The notes: generated from the letters alone by a model not told the origin. Shown: positions 44,475 through 52,963, counted from the first letter of the stretch. The stretch is 64,000 nucleotides of DNA from CALXCT01 sp964422185 (GCA_964422185.1 CAYRAG010000001.1:1-64000); one strand, 5' to 3'. Numbers and translations are program-made.

Positions 44475-45332
44475 ATGAAAGAATTTAAGGATAAAGTCGT
44501 TCTGATTACCGGTGCCGCCAACGGGTTCGGGCGCGAATTCGTGAAAGAGGCCGCCGCAAGGGGCATGAAGATCGCCGCGGTCGACATCGAAAAAGACGAG
44601 GTGGAAGCGGTCGCAGCGTCCGTCAGGGAGACGGGAGCCCAGATCATCACCATTCCCGCCGATGTGACCAAACCGGAAGAGGTGGAAGCGGCGGTCAACA
44701 AGGTGATGGAAACCTACGGGCAGATTGATATGCTGATGAACAACGCGGGCGTTGTCATTCCCGGCCCGGTCTGGGAGCTGCCGCTGGGCGACTGGGAGTG
44801 GATCACCCATGCCAATTTCCTGAGCCAGGTTTATTTCATGCGGCTTGTCATTCCCATCATGTTAAAGCAGAAGACGCACTGCCATATCGTAAATACGGCT
44901 TCCGTGGCGGGGCTTCTGACCGGGGACGGGATGCCGGCATATCACGCGACCAAGTTCGCCGCCGTCGCGCTCAGCGAAAGCGTAAGCTATGACCTGCAGG
45001 CTATCGGTGCCGACATCGTGGTCAGCGTTTACTGCCCCGGCTTCGTGCAGACCGATCTGCACCACTGCGAACGGCACAGACCGCCTCAGTACTCGGATCC
45101 GTCTGATCCCTACTACTCAAGTCCGGAGTTCTACCAGGGACAGAAGATCGCGGAGACCGAGATCCTCACCGGTATGCCGATTGACTCCGTGGGGATGCGT
45201 GTGTTCCAGGCCATCGAGGATGAGCAGTTCTATATCCTGACGCACCCGATCTACACTACCCCCATCGGGAGACGCGTCACAAACATGCTCGCCGGGAAAG
45301 GCCCGAACCTCCTGGAGCTGCGCGGAAAATAA
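44475..45332 (+). CDS. Short-chain dehydrogenase/reductase
   Basis: A 285-residue classical SDR. The cofactor motif is LITGAANGFGRE, NNAG follows in MLMNNAGVVIPG, and the catalytic Ser and Tyr-Lys are in NTASVAGLL and YHATKFAAVALSE. The Asp in VDIEKDEVE after strand two suggests NAD rather than NADP. The C-terminal 60 residues are longer than in minimal SDRs (YSDPSDPYYSSPEFYQGQK). The ribosome site GGGAGGG precedes the ATG. Pairing with an enone-reducing flavoprotein suggests sequential reduction/oxidation of a cyclic alcohol or ketone. Confidence 0.88.
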   Translation: MKEFKDKVVLITGAANGFGREFVKEAAARGMKIAAVDIEKDEVEAVAASVRETGAQIITIPADVTKPEEVEAAVNKVMETYGQIDMLMNNAGVVIPGPVWELPLGDWEWITHANFLSQVYFMRLVIPIMLKQKTHCHIVNTASVAGLLTGDGMPAYHATKFAAVALSESVSYDLQAIGADIVVSVYCPGFVQTDLHHCERHRPPQYSDPSDPYYSSPEFYQGQKIAETEILTGMPIDSVGMRVFQAIEDEQFYILTHPIYTTPIGRRVTNMLAGKGPNLLELRGK

Positions 45333-45406
45333 CCGGAGATTCCTGCGAAGCGAGCGTCCATGAAGAGGGCGGATCGTACGCGTCACCTCCCCAGGCGGGA
45401 AAACCA

Positions 45407-45446
45407 AAGGGCCCTGAGATGCTTTGCGTCTCAGGGCCCTTGTTTC
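45407..45446 (+). terminator. Terminator after the SDR gene
   Basis: AAGGGCCCTGAGA pairs with TCTCAGGGCCCTT around a short TGC-TTT-GCG loop region, followed by GTTT. Confidence 0.85.
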
Positions 45447-45591
45447 CCGCCTCAGACTTGACGCTTATCGTTTTTGCGTCTCGACCCGCGGCAAAGCTCC
45501 AGGATCTGCGGCGGCCGGCCCGGGGAAACACACGGTTTTCGCGAAATGCTGTGCCAAAGCGGCAATCTCTCCCCGGAAAGGCGCGGAAAAG

Positions 45592-45619
45592 TTGACTTTC
45601 CTGCGGATCGCGCTATAAT
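45592..45619 (+). promoter_or_regulatory. Sigma-A promoter for the phosphoribosyltransferase
   Basis: TTGACT (45592-45597), a 16-nt spacer and TATAAT (45614-45619). The preceding 45447-45591 holds nothing I recognise. Confidence 0.82.
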
Positions 45620-45669
45620 GCTCTTTGCGGAAAGCCGCGGAAATTTTTGATGATTTGGAGTTGGATGCT

Positions 45670-46233
45670 ATGGTATATCCCCTGGATATCGCCGGACTGC
45701 ACCGGGATCTTCCCCTTTGCAAAGCCGGCGACAATCTCACCATCGCCGCGTTCGTCATCTTCGGCGATGTGGAACTCACCTGCGCCTGCGCCGCGGAGCT
45801 GCTGAAAAAGGCGCCGGATTTCGATTACATGGTGGCGCCGGAGGCCAAGGCCATTCCCCTCATCCACGAGATGAGCCGCCAGAGCGGCCGGAATGAGTAT
45901 TTCCTCGTCCGCAAGAACCGCAAGGCGTACATGAACGGGGTATTTGAGACCACTGTGCGCTCCATTACCACGCAGGGGGAGCAGAAGCTGTACATGGACG
46001 GGGCGGATGCCGCCAAGTTGAAAGGAAAACGCGTCCTCATCCTGGACGATGTCATCTCCACCGGAGAGTCCATCCGTGCGGTGGAGGAGCTGGTCAATCA
46101 GGCCGGGGGCAATGTGGTCGCCCGGATGTCCATTCTGGCGGAGGGAGACGCGGCAAAGCGGAAGGATATCATCTTCCTTGAGCCGCTGCCCCTGTTTACC
46201 CCGGACGGCCAGCCCATTCCCCTGGATCCCTGA
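45670..46233 (+). CDS. Adenine-phosphoribosyltransferase-like PRTase
   Basis: A 187-residue type I phosphoribosyltransferase. The PRPP loop RVLILDDVISTGESIRAVEEL is diagnostic. The N-terminal half (YMVAPEAKAIPLIHEMSRQSG) and the central YFLVRKNRKAYM match the Apt/Xpt side of the family. The base substrate is not certain. The start at 45670 follows TTGGAG; an upstream in-frame ATG at 45625 lies close to the predicted transcription start and is unlikely. It is monocistronic between its promoter and a strong terminator. Confidence 0.87.
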   Translation: MVYPLDIAGLHRDLPLCKAGDNLTIAAFVIFGDVELTCACAAELLKKAPDFDYMVAPEAKAIPLIHEMSRQSGRNEYFLVRKNRKAYMNGVFETTVRSITTQGEQKLYMDGADAAKLKGKRVLILDDVISTGESIRAVEELVNQAGGNVVARMSILAEGDAAKRKDIIFLEPLPLFTPDGQPIPLDP

Positions 46234-46244
46234 TCGGATGGAAA

Positions 46245-46281
46245 AAAGGCCTCACGCGGCTTGCCCGTGTGAGGCCTTTCT
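46245..46281 (+). terminator. Terminator after the phosphoribosyltransferase gene
   Basis: AAAGGCCTCACGCGG pairs with CCGTGTGAGGCCTTT with one wobble or mismatch, then TCTG. Confidence 0.8.
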
Positions 46282-46370
46282 GCGTATCCGTGTACGATTT
46301 TTTCCGCCGGGGCGGGAGAATCCCACGGGGCATTGCGTCATTCATTCCCGGCGGCACTGACTGCAGACAC

Positions 46371-47459
46371 TCAAAGTATGTCACGGACAAGCCGCGCCAC
46401 ATCTTCCTCCCAGAGGCCGCTCTCCGCTTTTGCCGCCAGGGAGAGCAGGTATTGTGCGGTTTCCACACCCCACCGCATTCCCGGCTGTCTGAACCGCCCG
46501 GGCATCCTGACCCTACTGCCGCACCCGGCCTCCTCCCCGCTGACATAAAGTCCGGCGCGAAGATACTCCGGGTAGTGGATGGTGTCCCTGTGACTTTCGA
46601 TGAAGCGGGATAGACCTGCCGCGTCTCCCTCCGTCTCCGCGGGATCCAGATCGCGGGCAAGGACCTCTTCCCATCTGCCGTCCCGGAGCTTGTCGCAGAT
46701 AGTTTTCGCCCACGGCTCATCCTTTTCCCTGTCCCTGTGGAACTTCATCCTCGCGTAGCTGCGCACCTTTTCCCTGAGATGGCAGAAATCCAGAATTTCC
46801 ATGACATCGTCGCCGAACAGCTCTTCTCTCATCCTGGAAACCCACTCCGCGCCGTCGCTGAGCAGCACGGTCTTCTCATACTGTCCGTATCCGTTCCGCA
46901 AAGCCGCGGCCAGAAAGTGCTTTTTGAATTCGGCGGCAGACCCGAGATAACTGACATATTCTCTCCTGGCGGCGGAGGCACGCGGTTCGCCCCCGCAGAC
47001 TGAGCCGGCCTTCCTGTCATCCGGGGAAAAAAAGAGGCCAATCCTGCTCTCCCTCAGGGTAGAGCCGGTTTCATCCTTCACCCTGGTTTGCAGCGCACTG
47101 GCGCCCGCCTCCATGTAGAGGACTCCCTTTTTCCGTCTGCCCGCCGCCGGAAGAGGCGCGGTATTCCGTATTTCCCAGGCCGCTTCCGCCCTCCGGCAAT
47201 CCTCCTCAAACACCATCTTTCCCAGATAGTTCGAGACCTTGCGGATGGTATCACTGTCGATATCCAGGCCATAGACCGACTGCAGCTTTTCCTGCGCCCT
47301 TTCGAACGAGCACTGGTTCTGCGCCCAGTACGCACACGCCAGCATGACGCCTGCCGTCATTTTAAAAGGCAGCCTGTCTATCCCCAGATAGCAGTCGACG
47401 GGAGCGATGCTCTTCGCCTTCTCTTTCTCCCAGAGCAGTTCCCTGCTCTCCCTGTCCAC
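46371..47459 (-). CDS. ISLre2-like (UPF0236) transposase, C-terminal frame
   Basis: The catalytic part of an ISLre2-family transposase in the -1 frame relative to the N-terminal frame at 47549. It carries PVDCYLGIDRLPFKMTAGV, the SVYGLDIDSDTIRKVSNYLG block, LLSDGAEWVSRM with a probable catalytic Asp and ILDFCHLREKV, and ends with the usual MRWGVETAQYLLSLAAK. GTG at 47459 is the first start in frame, but the frame is open back to the A9 run at 47567-47575; the conserved LTLNGPVTIRRRRLRP lies before that GTG. It is therefore probably made only as a fusion, of about 495 residues in the longest reading. Confidence 0.8.
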   Translation of the reverse strand: MDRESRELLWEKEKAKSIAPVDCYLGIDRLPFKMTAGVMLACAYWAQNQCSFERAQEKLQSVYGLDIDSDTIRKVSNYLGKMVFEEDCRRAEAAWEIRNTAPLPAAGRRKKGVLYMEAGASALQTRVKDETGSTLRESRIGLFFSPDDRKAGSVCGGEPRASAARREYVSYLGSAAEFKKHFLAAALRNGYGQYEKTVLLSDGAEWVSRMREELFGDDVMEILDFCHLREKVRSYARMKFHRDREKDEPWAKTICDKLRDGRWEEVLARDLDPAETEGDAAGLSRFIESHRDTIHYPEYLRAGLYVSGEEAGCGSRVRMPGRFRQPGMRWGVETAQYLLSLAAKAESGLWEEDVARLVRDIL

Positions 47460-47548
47460 CGGACGCAGTCTTCTGCGCCGAATCGTGACCGGGCCGTTCA
47501 GTGTCAGGATGGTCTTCTCCTCAATCTGAGACGGGGTGACCCGGATTC

Positions 47549-47809
47549 CTATGTCACGGTACTCTCTTTTTTTTTACTGATCAGCATCGCCTCGTCTATC
47601 TCCGTGAGCAGGGCGTCCGTCTCTTCCAGAGACAGTTTCCGGGCTTCCAGGTTCAGTTCTCTGTGCAGTTTCTCGATTTCGCTCAATTTCATGGAGCCCT
47701 CAGGCTCTGAGAATCCTGCCCTGATTTTCTCGCGGTATGCGGCGTGAAGAGTCTCTAAATCCTCCATGATATCCGAATATTCGCGGGTTCTGCTGCTCTC
47801 GTCCTCCAT
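47549..47809 (-). CDS. ISLre2-like transposase, N-terminal frame
   Basis: An 86-residue frame starting at 47809 (MEDESSRTREYSDI) after GAGGTG, with a Glu/Lys-rich helical sequence like the N-terminus of UPF0236 transposases. It stops at 47549 after the sequence SKKKESTVT. The A9 run (47567-47575, minus strand) sits 18 nt before that stop and a -1 slip there joins it to the catalytic frame. Either a programmed frameshift, a disabling mutation or a sequencing error in the homopolymer explains the split. Confidence 0.72.
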   Translation of the reverse strand: MEDESSRTREYSDIMEDLETLHAAYREKIRAGFSEPEGSMKLSEIEKLHRELNLEARKLSLEETDALLTEIDEAMLISKKKESTVT

Positions 47810-47942
47810 GTGTATCACCTCTGTCTCCATGGTAAACAATTTCCGTGGGAAAGTCAATCAAAACTCAGAATTTATCGTTGCGTGGATTCTGGAGCATGGA
47901 TTGCCGTCTTCAGGCATGACCGCCGCCCGCGCCGCACACGGC

Positions 47943-47968
47943 AAAAGCCCGCGGCGGATGCCGCGGGC
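47943..47968 (-). terminator. Terminator after the AmtB-PII gene
   Basis: GCCCGCGG pairs with CCGCGGGC around a six-base loop (47947-47968); TTTTGC follows on the minus strand. Confidence 0.78.
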
Positions 47969-48055
47969 CTCTGCGCTGAAAGAGGAGGAAGAACAAGAGG
48001 TCTGTCTTAACGGAAAGAGGGGGAAGAACAGGAAGCCGGCCGAATGGCGCGGGGC

Positions 48056-49753
48056 TCAGTCGCCCTGCAGCGCCGCGTAGTCGGTCTCGCCGGTGCGAAC
48101 CTTGACCACCCGCTCCACCTGATAGACGAAGATCTTGCCGTCGCCGTAGTTCCCGGTGTACAGCGCTTTCTTGGCCGCGTCGATGACGGTCTGAACCGGC
48201 ACCTTGGACACCACGATGTCCACCTGAACTTTCGGCACGAGGGTGATATCCATGGGGACGCCGCGGTACATGTGCTTGCGGCCTTTCTGCAGACCGCAGC
48301 CGGCGACCTGCGTGACGGTCATGCCGGTCACCTCAATGGCGTTCATGGCGGCTTTCAGCTCGTCAAACTTGCTCTGGCGCGTGATAATGGTCACCTTGAA
48401 CATGCCGGTGACCGCACGGGCGGCAGGCGCGGTGATGCTGCCTGGATCCGTGACGGGAACCGCTTCCTCCACGGGAACGCTGCCTTTCTCCGGCACGAGA
48501 TTCTCATTGAACGCGCCCTCAATGCCCGCCAGCTCCGTATGCACGATGGGCATGAAGTCGGCGTAGGCGGACGGCAGGCCGTGCTCGGTGGCGTCCAGAC
48601 CCTCAATCTCCTCGGAGGCGCTGACACGCAGGCCCACGGTCTTCTTCAGGATGAGAAATACGATGGTCATCACCACGGCGGTGTACGCCGCGACGCTCAC
48701 AAAGCCCAGCAGCTGGATTCCCAGATGGTGGAAGCCGCCGCCGTAGAGCAGGCCCTCGCTCGTGTTAAACAGGCCCTCGGAGATGGTGCCCCAGATGCCG
48801 TTGGCGCAGTGAACCGCCACCGCGCCCACAGGGTCGTCCACATGAAGCTTGAAGTCGATGAACTCCACCGCCACGACCACCAGGATGCCGGAGACAATTC
48901 CGATGACCGTCGACCCGATGGCGTCCACCGTGGCGCAGGGGGCTGTGATGGCCACCAGGCCGGCCAGGGACGCGTTCAGGCACATGGAGACATCCGGCTT
49001 CCCGTTCTTGACCCAGGTGAAGATCATGCAGGTCACCGTGGCCACAGCGGGGGCGATGGTGGTGTTGGCCAGAATCTGCGCCATCTGCGTCGTGTCGCCT
49101 GCGGCGGCGCCGTTGAATCCGTACCACGCGAACCACAGGATGAAGCACCCCAGGGCGCCGAGGGTCAGGGAGTGGCCGGGGATCGCGTGAACCTGAATTT
49201 TCCCGTCCTCACCTCTGCTGTACTTTCCGATCCGGGGACCCAGCATCGCGGCGCCGATAAAGGCGGTGATGCCGCCCACCATGTGGATGACACAGGATCC
49301 CGCAAAGTCCACAAAGCCCAGGTTCGCCAGCCAGCCCTGGCTGTTCCAGACCCAGCCGGCCTCAATGGGATAGACCACCGCGCTGATGACCGCGGAGTAA
49401 ATGCAGTAGGTCAGAAACTTCGTCCGCTCCGCCATGGCGCCGGACACGATGGTGGCGGCGGTGGCGCAGAACACCAGCTGGAAGAAGAAGTTGGACCAGT
49501 CGAAGCTGTAGTAGTCCGTGAAGAGCTGATACTCCGGACGCCCGATCAGCCCGAAGAAGTAGTTTTCGCTGTTCATGAGCCCGTAGCCGAGGAGCATGAA
49601 CACGATGGTGCCGATGCAGAAGTCCATCAGGTTCTTCATGATGATGTTGCCCGCGTTCTTCGCCCGGGTGAAGCCGGTCTCCACCATGGCGAAGCCGCAC
49701 TGCATGAAGAACACCAGCATGGCGCCTACCAGATACCATATGGACATATCCAT
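48056..49753 (-). CDS. Ammonium transporter AmtB fused to a PII (GlnB/GlnK-like) domain
   Basis: A 565-residue fusion. Residues 1-430 are an Amt channel with about 11 helices: FFMQCGFAMVETGFTRAKN, a first pore His in SCVIHMVGG, and a second in AVAVHCANGIWG. A Pro/Glu/Ala linker (about 430-462) leads to a PII domain (about 465-565): FKVTIITRQSKFDELKAA, then the T-loop KGRKHMYRGVPMDITLVPK and VDAAKKALYTGNYGDGKIFV. Tyr51 of E. coli PII, the uridylylation site, is Met here. The start at 49753 follows GGGAGGA. A consensus promoter precedes it. PII fused to Amt would gate the channel directly by 2-oxoglutarate/ATP status. Confidence 0.93.
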   Translation of the reverse strand: MDMSIWYLVGAMLVFFMQCGFAMVETGFTRAKNAGNIIMKNLMDFCIGTIVFMLLGYGLMNSENYFFGLIGRPEYQLFTDYYSFDWSNFFFQLVFCATAATIVSGAMAERTKFLTYCIYSAVISAVVYPIEAGWVWNSQGWLANLGFVDFAGSCVIHMVGGITAFIGAAMLGPRIGKYSRGEDGKIQVHAIPGHSLTLGALGCFILWFAWYGFNGAAAGDTTQMAQILANTTIAPAVATVTCMIFTWVKNGKPDVSMCLNASLAGLVAITAPCATVDAIGSTVIGIVSGILVVVAVEFIDFKLHVDDPVGAVAVHCANGIWGTISEGLFNTSEGLLYGGGFHHLGIQLLGFVSVAAYTAVVMTIVFLILKKTVGLRVSASEEIEGLDATEHGLPSAYADFMPIVHTELAGIEGAFNENLVPEKGSVPVEEAVPVTDPGSITAPAARAVTGMFKVTIITRQSKFDELKAAMNAIEVTGMTVTQVAGCGLQKGRKHMYRGVPMDITLVPKVQVDIVVSKVPVQTVIDAAKKALYTGNYGDGKIFVYQVERVVKVRTGETDYAALQGD

Positions 49754-49899
49754 AACGATTCCTCCCAAGAAACGAATTGAGGGGCGCCTTCCGCCTGACG
49801 ACGGAACACGCCCCTTTGCGCGGGTATCATATGCTGCAGCAGAAAAAATCAGGCGCCGCTTCCGGATTTCCCGTTTGCGACGCCCTTGCCTATGGTGGC

Positions 49900-49928
49900 A
49901 GTCTAATTCCTCATCTTGCATTTGTCAA
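49900..49928 (-). promoter_or_regulatory. Promoter of the AmtB-PII gene with TGCAAG repeats
   Basis: On the minus strand TTGACA (49928-49923), a 17-nt spacer and TAGACT (49905-49900). AAATGCAAG recurs at 49923-49915, 49944-49936 and 50017-50009; the first two are 21 bp apart, overlapping the spacer and lying just upstream of the -35. Confidence 0.72.
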
Positions 49929-50017
49929 GCCTGTTCTTGCATTTTCGGCGGTTTAAACCAATTCCAGGCCCTCGATTTTCTCTTTTTGTGCAATTTGCAA
50001 CCGTCGCTCTTGCATTT

Positions 50018-50701
50018 TCAGAGTTTCACCGGCACCGGCTGCCGGATCTCGATTTGATCCGGCTCCACCCGGCAGTCCACCGCCAGGATCTCCACGCCTG
50101 CCGCACGGGCGCGGCGCAGCGCCTCCCCGAACGCCGGGTGGGTGGCGTCGTTGGGGCGAAATTCCCGGACTTTCTCCATCTGGATCACGAAACATACCGC
50201 CGCCTCATATCCGGCACCGCGTGCGGCCGCGAGCTCGTTGAGGTGCTTCACCCCCCGTTCGGTCGGGGCGTCCGGGAACAGAGCCAGTCCGTCCTCCTCC
50301 AGAGTCACCCCCTTGACCTCCACAAAACCGCGGCTTTTTGAATCCTCCCAGTAGAAATCAAATCTGGAATTACCATATGTAATCTCAGATCGCAGCGCCG
50401 TGAGGCCGGGGCGGTATCCGCCGGCGGCCGCCCACTCGCGAAACACCCGGTTGGGCGCCTGGGCGTCCATGTTGATGAGACGGCCGGCCCGGTTTACCGC
50501 CACCAGATCGTATCTGGTCTTTCTCCCGGGGTTCCCGCTCTCCGAGAGCCAGACCGTGTACCCCGGAACCAGAAGCTCCCGGCAGCGGCCGGTGTTCTTC
50601 ACATGGACCGTCTCCTCCTCCCCGCCGTCCGGAATCACCCGGGCGAGAAAGCGGTTGGGGCGTTCCAGAAATACCGCGGGGACGACCGTGCCGTACCTCA
50701 C
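50018..50701 (-). CDS. sfsA: SfsA family protein
   Basis: A 227-residue member of the SfsA family (sugar fermentation stimulation protein), with an N-terminal OB-like part and a nuclease-fold-like C-terminal part. Blocks: FLERPNRFLARV, HVKNTGRCRELL, SEITYGNSRFDFYW, RGFVEVKGVTLEEDG and FPDAPTERGVKHLNEL. The role in the cell is not established. Its GTG start overlaps the radical SAM stop by 4 nt (GTGA). Confidence 0.93.
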   Translation of the reverse strand: MRYGTVVPAVFLERPNRFLARVIPDGGEEETVHVKNTGRCRELLVPGYTVWLSESGNPGRKTRYDLVAVNRAGRLINMDAQAPNRVFREWAAAGGYRPGLTALRSEITYGNSRFDFYWEDSKSRGFVEVKGVTLEEDGLALFPDAPTERGVKHLNELAAARGAGYEAAVCFVIQMEKVREFRPNDATHPAFGEALRRARAAGVEILAVDCRVEPDQIEIRQPVPVKL

Positions 50702-51570
50702 AGGGCGCGGTTCCACTCGCTGCGGACGGGGCTCTCCCCCCGCAGCGCCGCGTCCAGCTGCGCCAGCATCGCCGGCTTGTCCTCCGGCAGGCTGCCCTTG
50801 AGCGTCACATAGTTGGAGGCGTGGTCGCTCGTAAAATGGAGCGGCTCCACCGTCAGGCGATCCAGCAGGGTTCTGGTCTCCTCCAGCGCCTCCCGCGGGG
50901 TCACCGTCTGGAAACGGCCCGCCTGGATGTCCTCGTACATGGGGGTGCCCGGCACCGGCATAAAGGTCAGGGCGGACAGATGCCGGGGCTTCATGGTGTT
51001 GATCATCTCCGCGGTGGCCAGGGCGTGGCGCCGGGACGGCTCCCCGCGGCCCGCCAGCCCGATGAGCACCATCGCCCACAGATCCATCCCCGCCTCCCGG
51101 ATCATGATGCCGGCTCTGAGCATCTGCTCCGCGTTCACCCCCTTGTGGGTGGCGGCCAGTAGCTCGTCACTGCCGGTCTCCACGCCGAGGTACGCCCGTG
51201 TCAGGCCCGCCTGCCGCAGCGCTTTCAGCTCCTCCGGCGTCTTCCGCAGCGTGGAGCGGGGGCCGGCGTAGGTACTCACTGTCTCCAGGGAGGGGAAAGT
51301 CGAGTAAAGGGTGCGGAGGATCTTCAGCAGATCCTCCGTGGGGATGACGATGGCGTCTCCGTCACAGAGGAAGACCCGGCGGAGATCGCCGTAGTACTCT
51401 TTCGCCATGGCGATGTCCTCCAGGATCTCATCCATGGAGCGCACCCGGAATTTCTTGTCCTTGTACATGTTGCAGAAAGTGCAGGCATTGTGGCTGCACC
51501 CCACCGTCGCCTGGAGCAGGTAGCTCCTCCACTCGCAGGGCGGGCGGTAGATATTTCCCTCGTAGCGCAT
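50698..51570 (-). CDS. Radical SAM protein (Elp3/B12-type branch)
   Basis: A 290-residue radical SAM enzyme. The cluster motif is TVGCSHNACTFCNMY with C-x4-C-x2-C spacing, seen in a COG1032-like subgroup that also shares RYEGNIYRPPCEW at the start. It continues with VFLCDGDAIVIPT, LGVETGSDELL, and FMPVPGTPMYEDI. The substrate is unknown. The start at 51570 follows GGAGGAG. It sits between hisC (16 nt upstream) and sfsA (overlapping). Confidence 0.88.
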   Translation of the reverse strand: MRYEGNIYRPPCEWRSYLLQATVGCSHNACTFCNMYKDKKFRVRSMDEILEDIAMAKEYYGDLRRVFLCDGDAIVIPTEDLLKILRTLYSTFPSLETVSTYAGPRSTLRKTPEELKALRQAGLTRAYLGVETGSDELLAATHKGVNAEQMLRAGIMIREAGMDLWAMVLIGLAGRGEPSRRHALATAEMINTMKPRHLSALTFMPVPGTPMYEDIQAGRFQTVTPREALEETRTLLDRLTVEPLHFTSDHASNYVTLKGSLPEDKPAMLAQLDAALRGESPVRSEWNRAL

Positions 51571-51586
51571 ATTCTCCTCCTTCCGG

Positions 51587-52645
51587 TCAGGCGGTGAGCT
51601 CCCGGAGCGCACAGAGCAGCGCGTCCATCTCCCCGTCAGTACCTATCGTGATGCGCAGCCAGTCCCGGATGAGCGGGTCGTTCCACCAGCGCACCAGAAT
51701 TCCCCGCGCCCGTAACGCGTCCAGCAGCTCCTTTCCCCCTCTGCGGGGATGGGAGACAAACAGGAAATTCGCCTGGGACGGCAGCACCGTGAATCCCAGC
51801 TGCTCCAGACCCCGCACCGTCCGCTCCCGGGTCTCCATCACCCTGGCCCGGGTCGCCTGGAAGTACGCCTCGTCCTCCATGGCCGCCGTCAGGCCCGCCA
51901 TGGCCAGCCGATCCACCACATAGGAGTTGATGGAGTCCCGCACGCAGCGCAGGCCGGCGATCAGGTTCGCGTCTCCCATGGCCCAGCCCGCCCGCAGGCC
52001 GGCCAGCGCCCGGGACTTGGACGCGGTCTGTACCACAAGCAGGTTCGGGAAGCGGTCAATCAGGCCGACGGCGCTCTGCGCGCCGAAGTCCACATAGGCC
52101 TCATCCACCACCACCGCCGCGTCGGGGTTGGCCCGGAGGATCCGCTCCACGGTCTCCAGACCCACCGCGATGCCGGTGGGCGCGTTGGGATTGGCCAGCA
52201 CCACGCCGCCGTTGCCGCCGCACAGCAGATCCACGGGAACCCGGAAGTCCGGCTCCATGGGGATCCGGCGGCAGCGCAGACCGAAGTATCCGGCGTAGAC
52301 CGGATAAAAGCTGTAGCTCACCTGCGGGAAGACAACCTCCCGATCCGGGTCGAAGAACGCCTGGAACGCGAACGCGAGCACCTCGTCGGATCCATTGCCC
52401 ACATACACCTGATCCGGCGTCAGGCCGAAGCGCCGGGCGATGGCCGCCCTCGCCTCCATGCACTCCGGATCCGGGTACAGCCGCAGCCGGTCGTCCGCCG
52501 CGCTCTGAATCGCCTCCAGCACTTTCGGGCTGGGCGGATAGGGGCACTCGTTGGTATTCAGTTTGATGAAGGTGCGGCCCTGCGGCTGCTCCCCCGGGAC
52601 ATAGGGCACCGCGTCCCGGATGCGTCTGCTCCAGAATTCTTTCAC
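51587..52645 (-). CDS. hisC: Histidinol-phosphate aminotransferase-like enzyme
   Basis: A fold-type I PLP aminotransferase of the HisC group. The 352-residue protein has FIKLNTNECPYPPSP, YVGNGSDEVL, VLANPNAPTGIA, VVVDEAYVDFG, the PLP lysine K210 in QTASKSRALAGLRAGW and the phosphate-binding Arg region near the end (DWLRITIGT). No other his genes are nearby, so a related role (aromatic aminotransferase, threonine-phosphate decarboxylase-like) is possible. The GTG start at 52645 overlaps the DUF951 stop by 4 nt. Confidence 0.9.
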   Translation of the reverse strand: MKEFWSRRIRDAVPYVPGEQPQGRTFIKLNTNECPYPPSPKVLEAIQSAADDRLRLYPDPECMEARAAIARRFGLTPDQVYVGNGSDEVLAFAFQAFFDPDREVVFPQVSYSFYPVYAGYFGLRCRRIPMEPDFRVPVDLLCGGNGGVVLANPNAPTGIAVGLETVERILRANPDAAVVVDEAYVDFGAQSAVGLIDRFPNLLVVQTASKSRALAGLRAGWAMGDANLIAGLRCVRDSINSYVVDRLAMAGLTAAMEDEAYFQATRARVMETRERTVRGLEQLGFTVLPSQANFLFVSHPRRGGKELLDALRARGILVRWWNDPLIRDWLRITIGTDGEMDALLCALRELTA

Positions 52646-52836
52646 GGCTGGCCTGCCTCCCCGGGGATGATTTTCTTCACCGCTTTCTCCGCCTTGCTGC
52701 GCGGGATCATCATCTCGTGCTGGCAGCCGGTGCAGCGCAGTTTGAAGTCCATTCCCACCCGCAGCACATACCACTGCCTGGAGCCGCACGGATGCGGCTT
52801 TTTCAGTTCCAGGATATCTCCCACTCTGATGTCCAT
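52642..52836 (-). CDS. DUF951 (YyzM-like) small zinc-ribbon-like protein
   Basis: A 64-residue protein beginning MDIRVGDILELKKPHPCGS and having RVGMDFKLRCTGCQHEMMIPR. Cys residues in PCGS and CTGC suggest a small metal-binding fold. The function is unknown although it is widespread in Firmicutes. The start at 52836 has GAGGT upstream. It heads the DUF951-hisC-radical SAM-sfsA operon; a promoter lies 100 nt upstream. Confidence 0.9.
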   Translation of the reverse strand: MDIRVGDILELKKPHPCGSRQWYVLRVGMDFKLRCTGCQHEMMIPRSKAEKAVKKIIPGEAGQP

Positions 52837-52934
52837 CTCATGACCTCGCTCTCTGTCCCGGATCCCCGTGCGGCGCCCGGGGAACACCCCCGGCGCTCCG
52901 GATCCCCGGGAGAAAAACCCGTGTTCTCTCCCCT

Positions 52935-52963
52935 ATCATGCCACATTCCGGCGCATATTGCAA
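52935..52963 (-). promoter_or_regulatory. Sigma-A promoter for the DUF951-hisC operon
   Basis: On the minus strand TTGCAA (52963-52958), a 17-nt spacer and CATGAT (52940-52935). For the divergent glycosyltransferase, TATGAT at 53048-53053 is a likely -10 with only a weak -35. Confidence 0.6.

Larger units (their letters stand above)
46321..47850 (-). mobile_element. ISLre2-like insertion sequence (ends tentative)
   Basis: The two transposase frames and flanks. A short inverted match TCCCACGG occurs at 46321-46328 and, reversed, at 47843-47850, giving a 1.53-kb element, a normal ISLre2 size. No target duplication was found, so borders are provisional. Confidence 0.5.
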
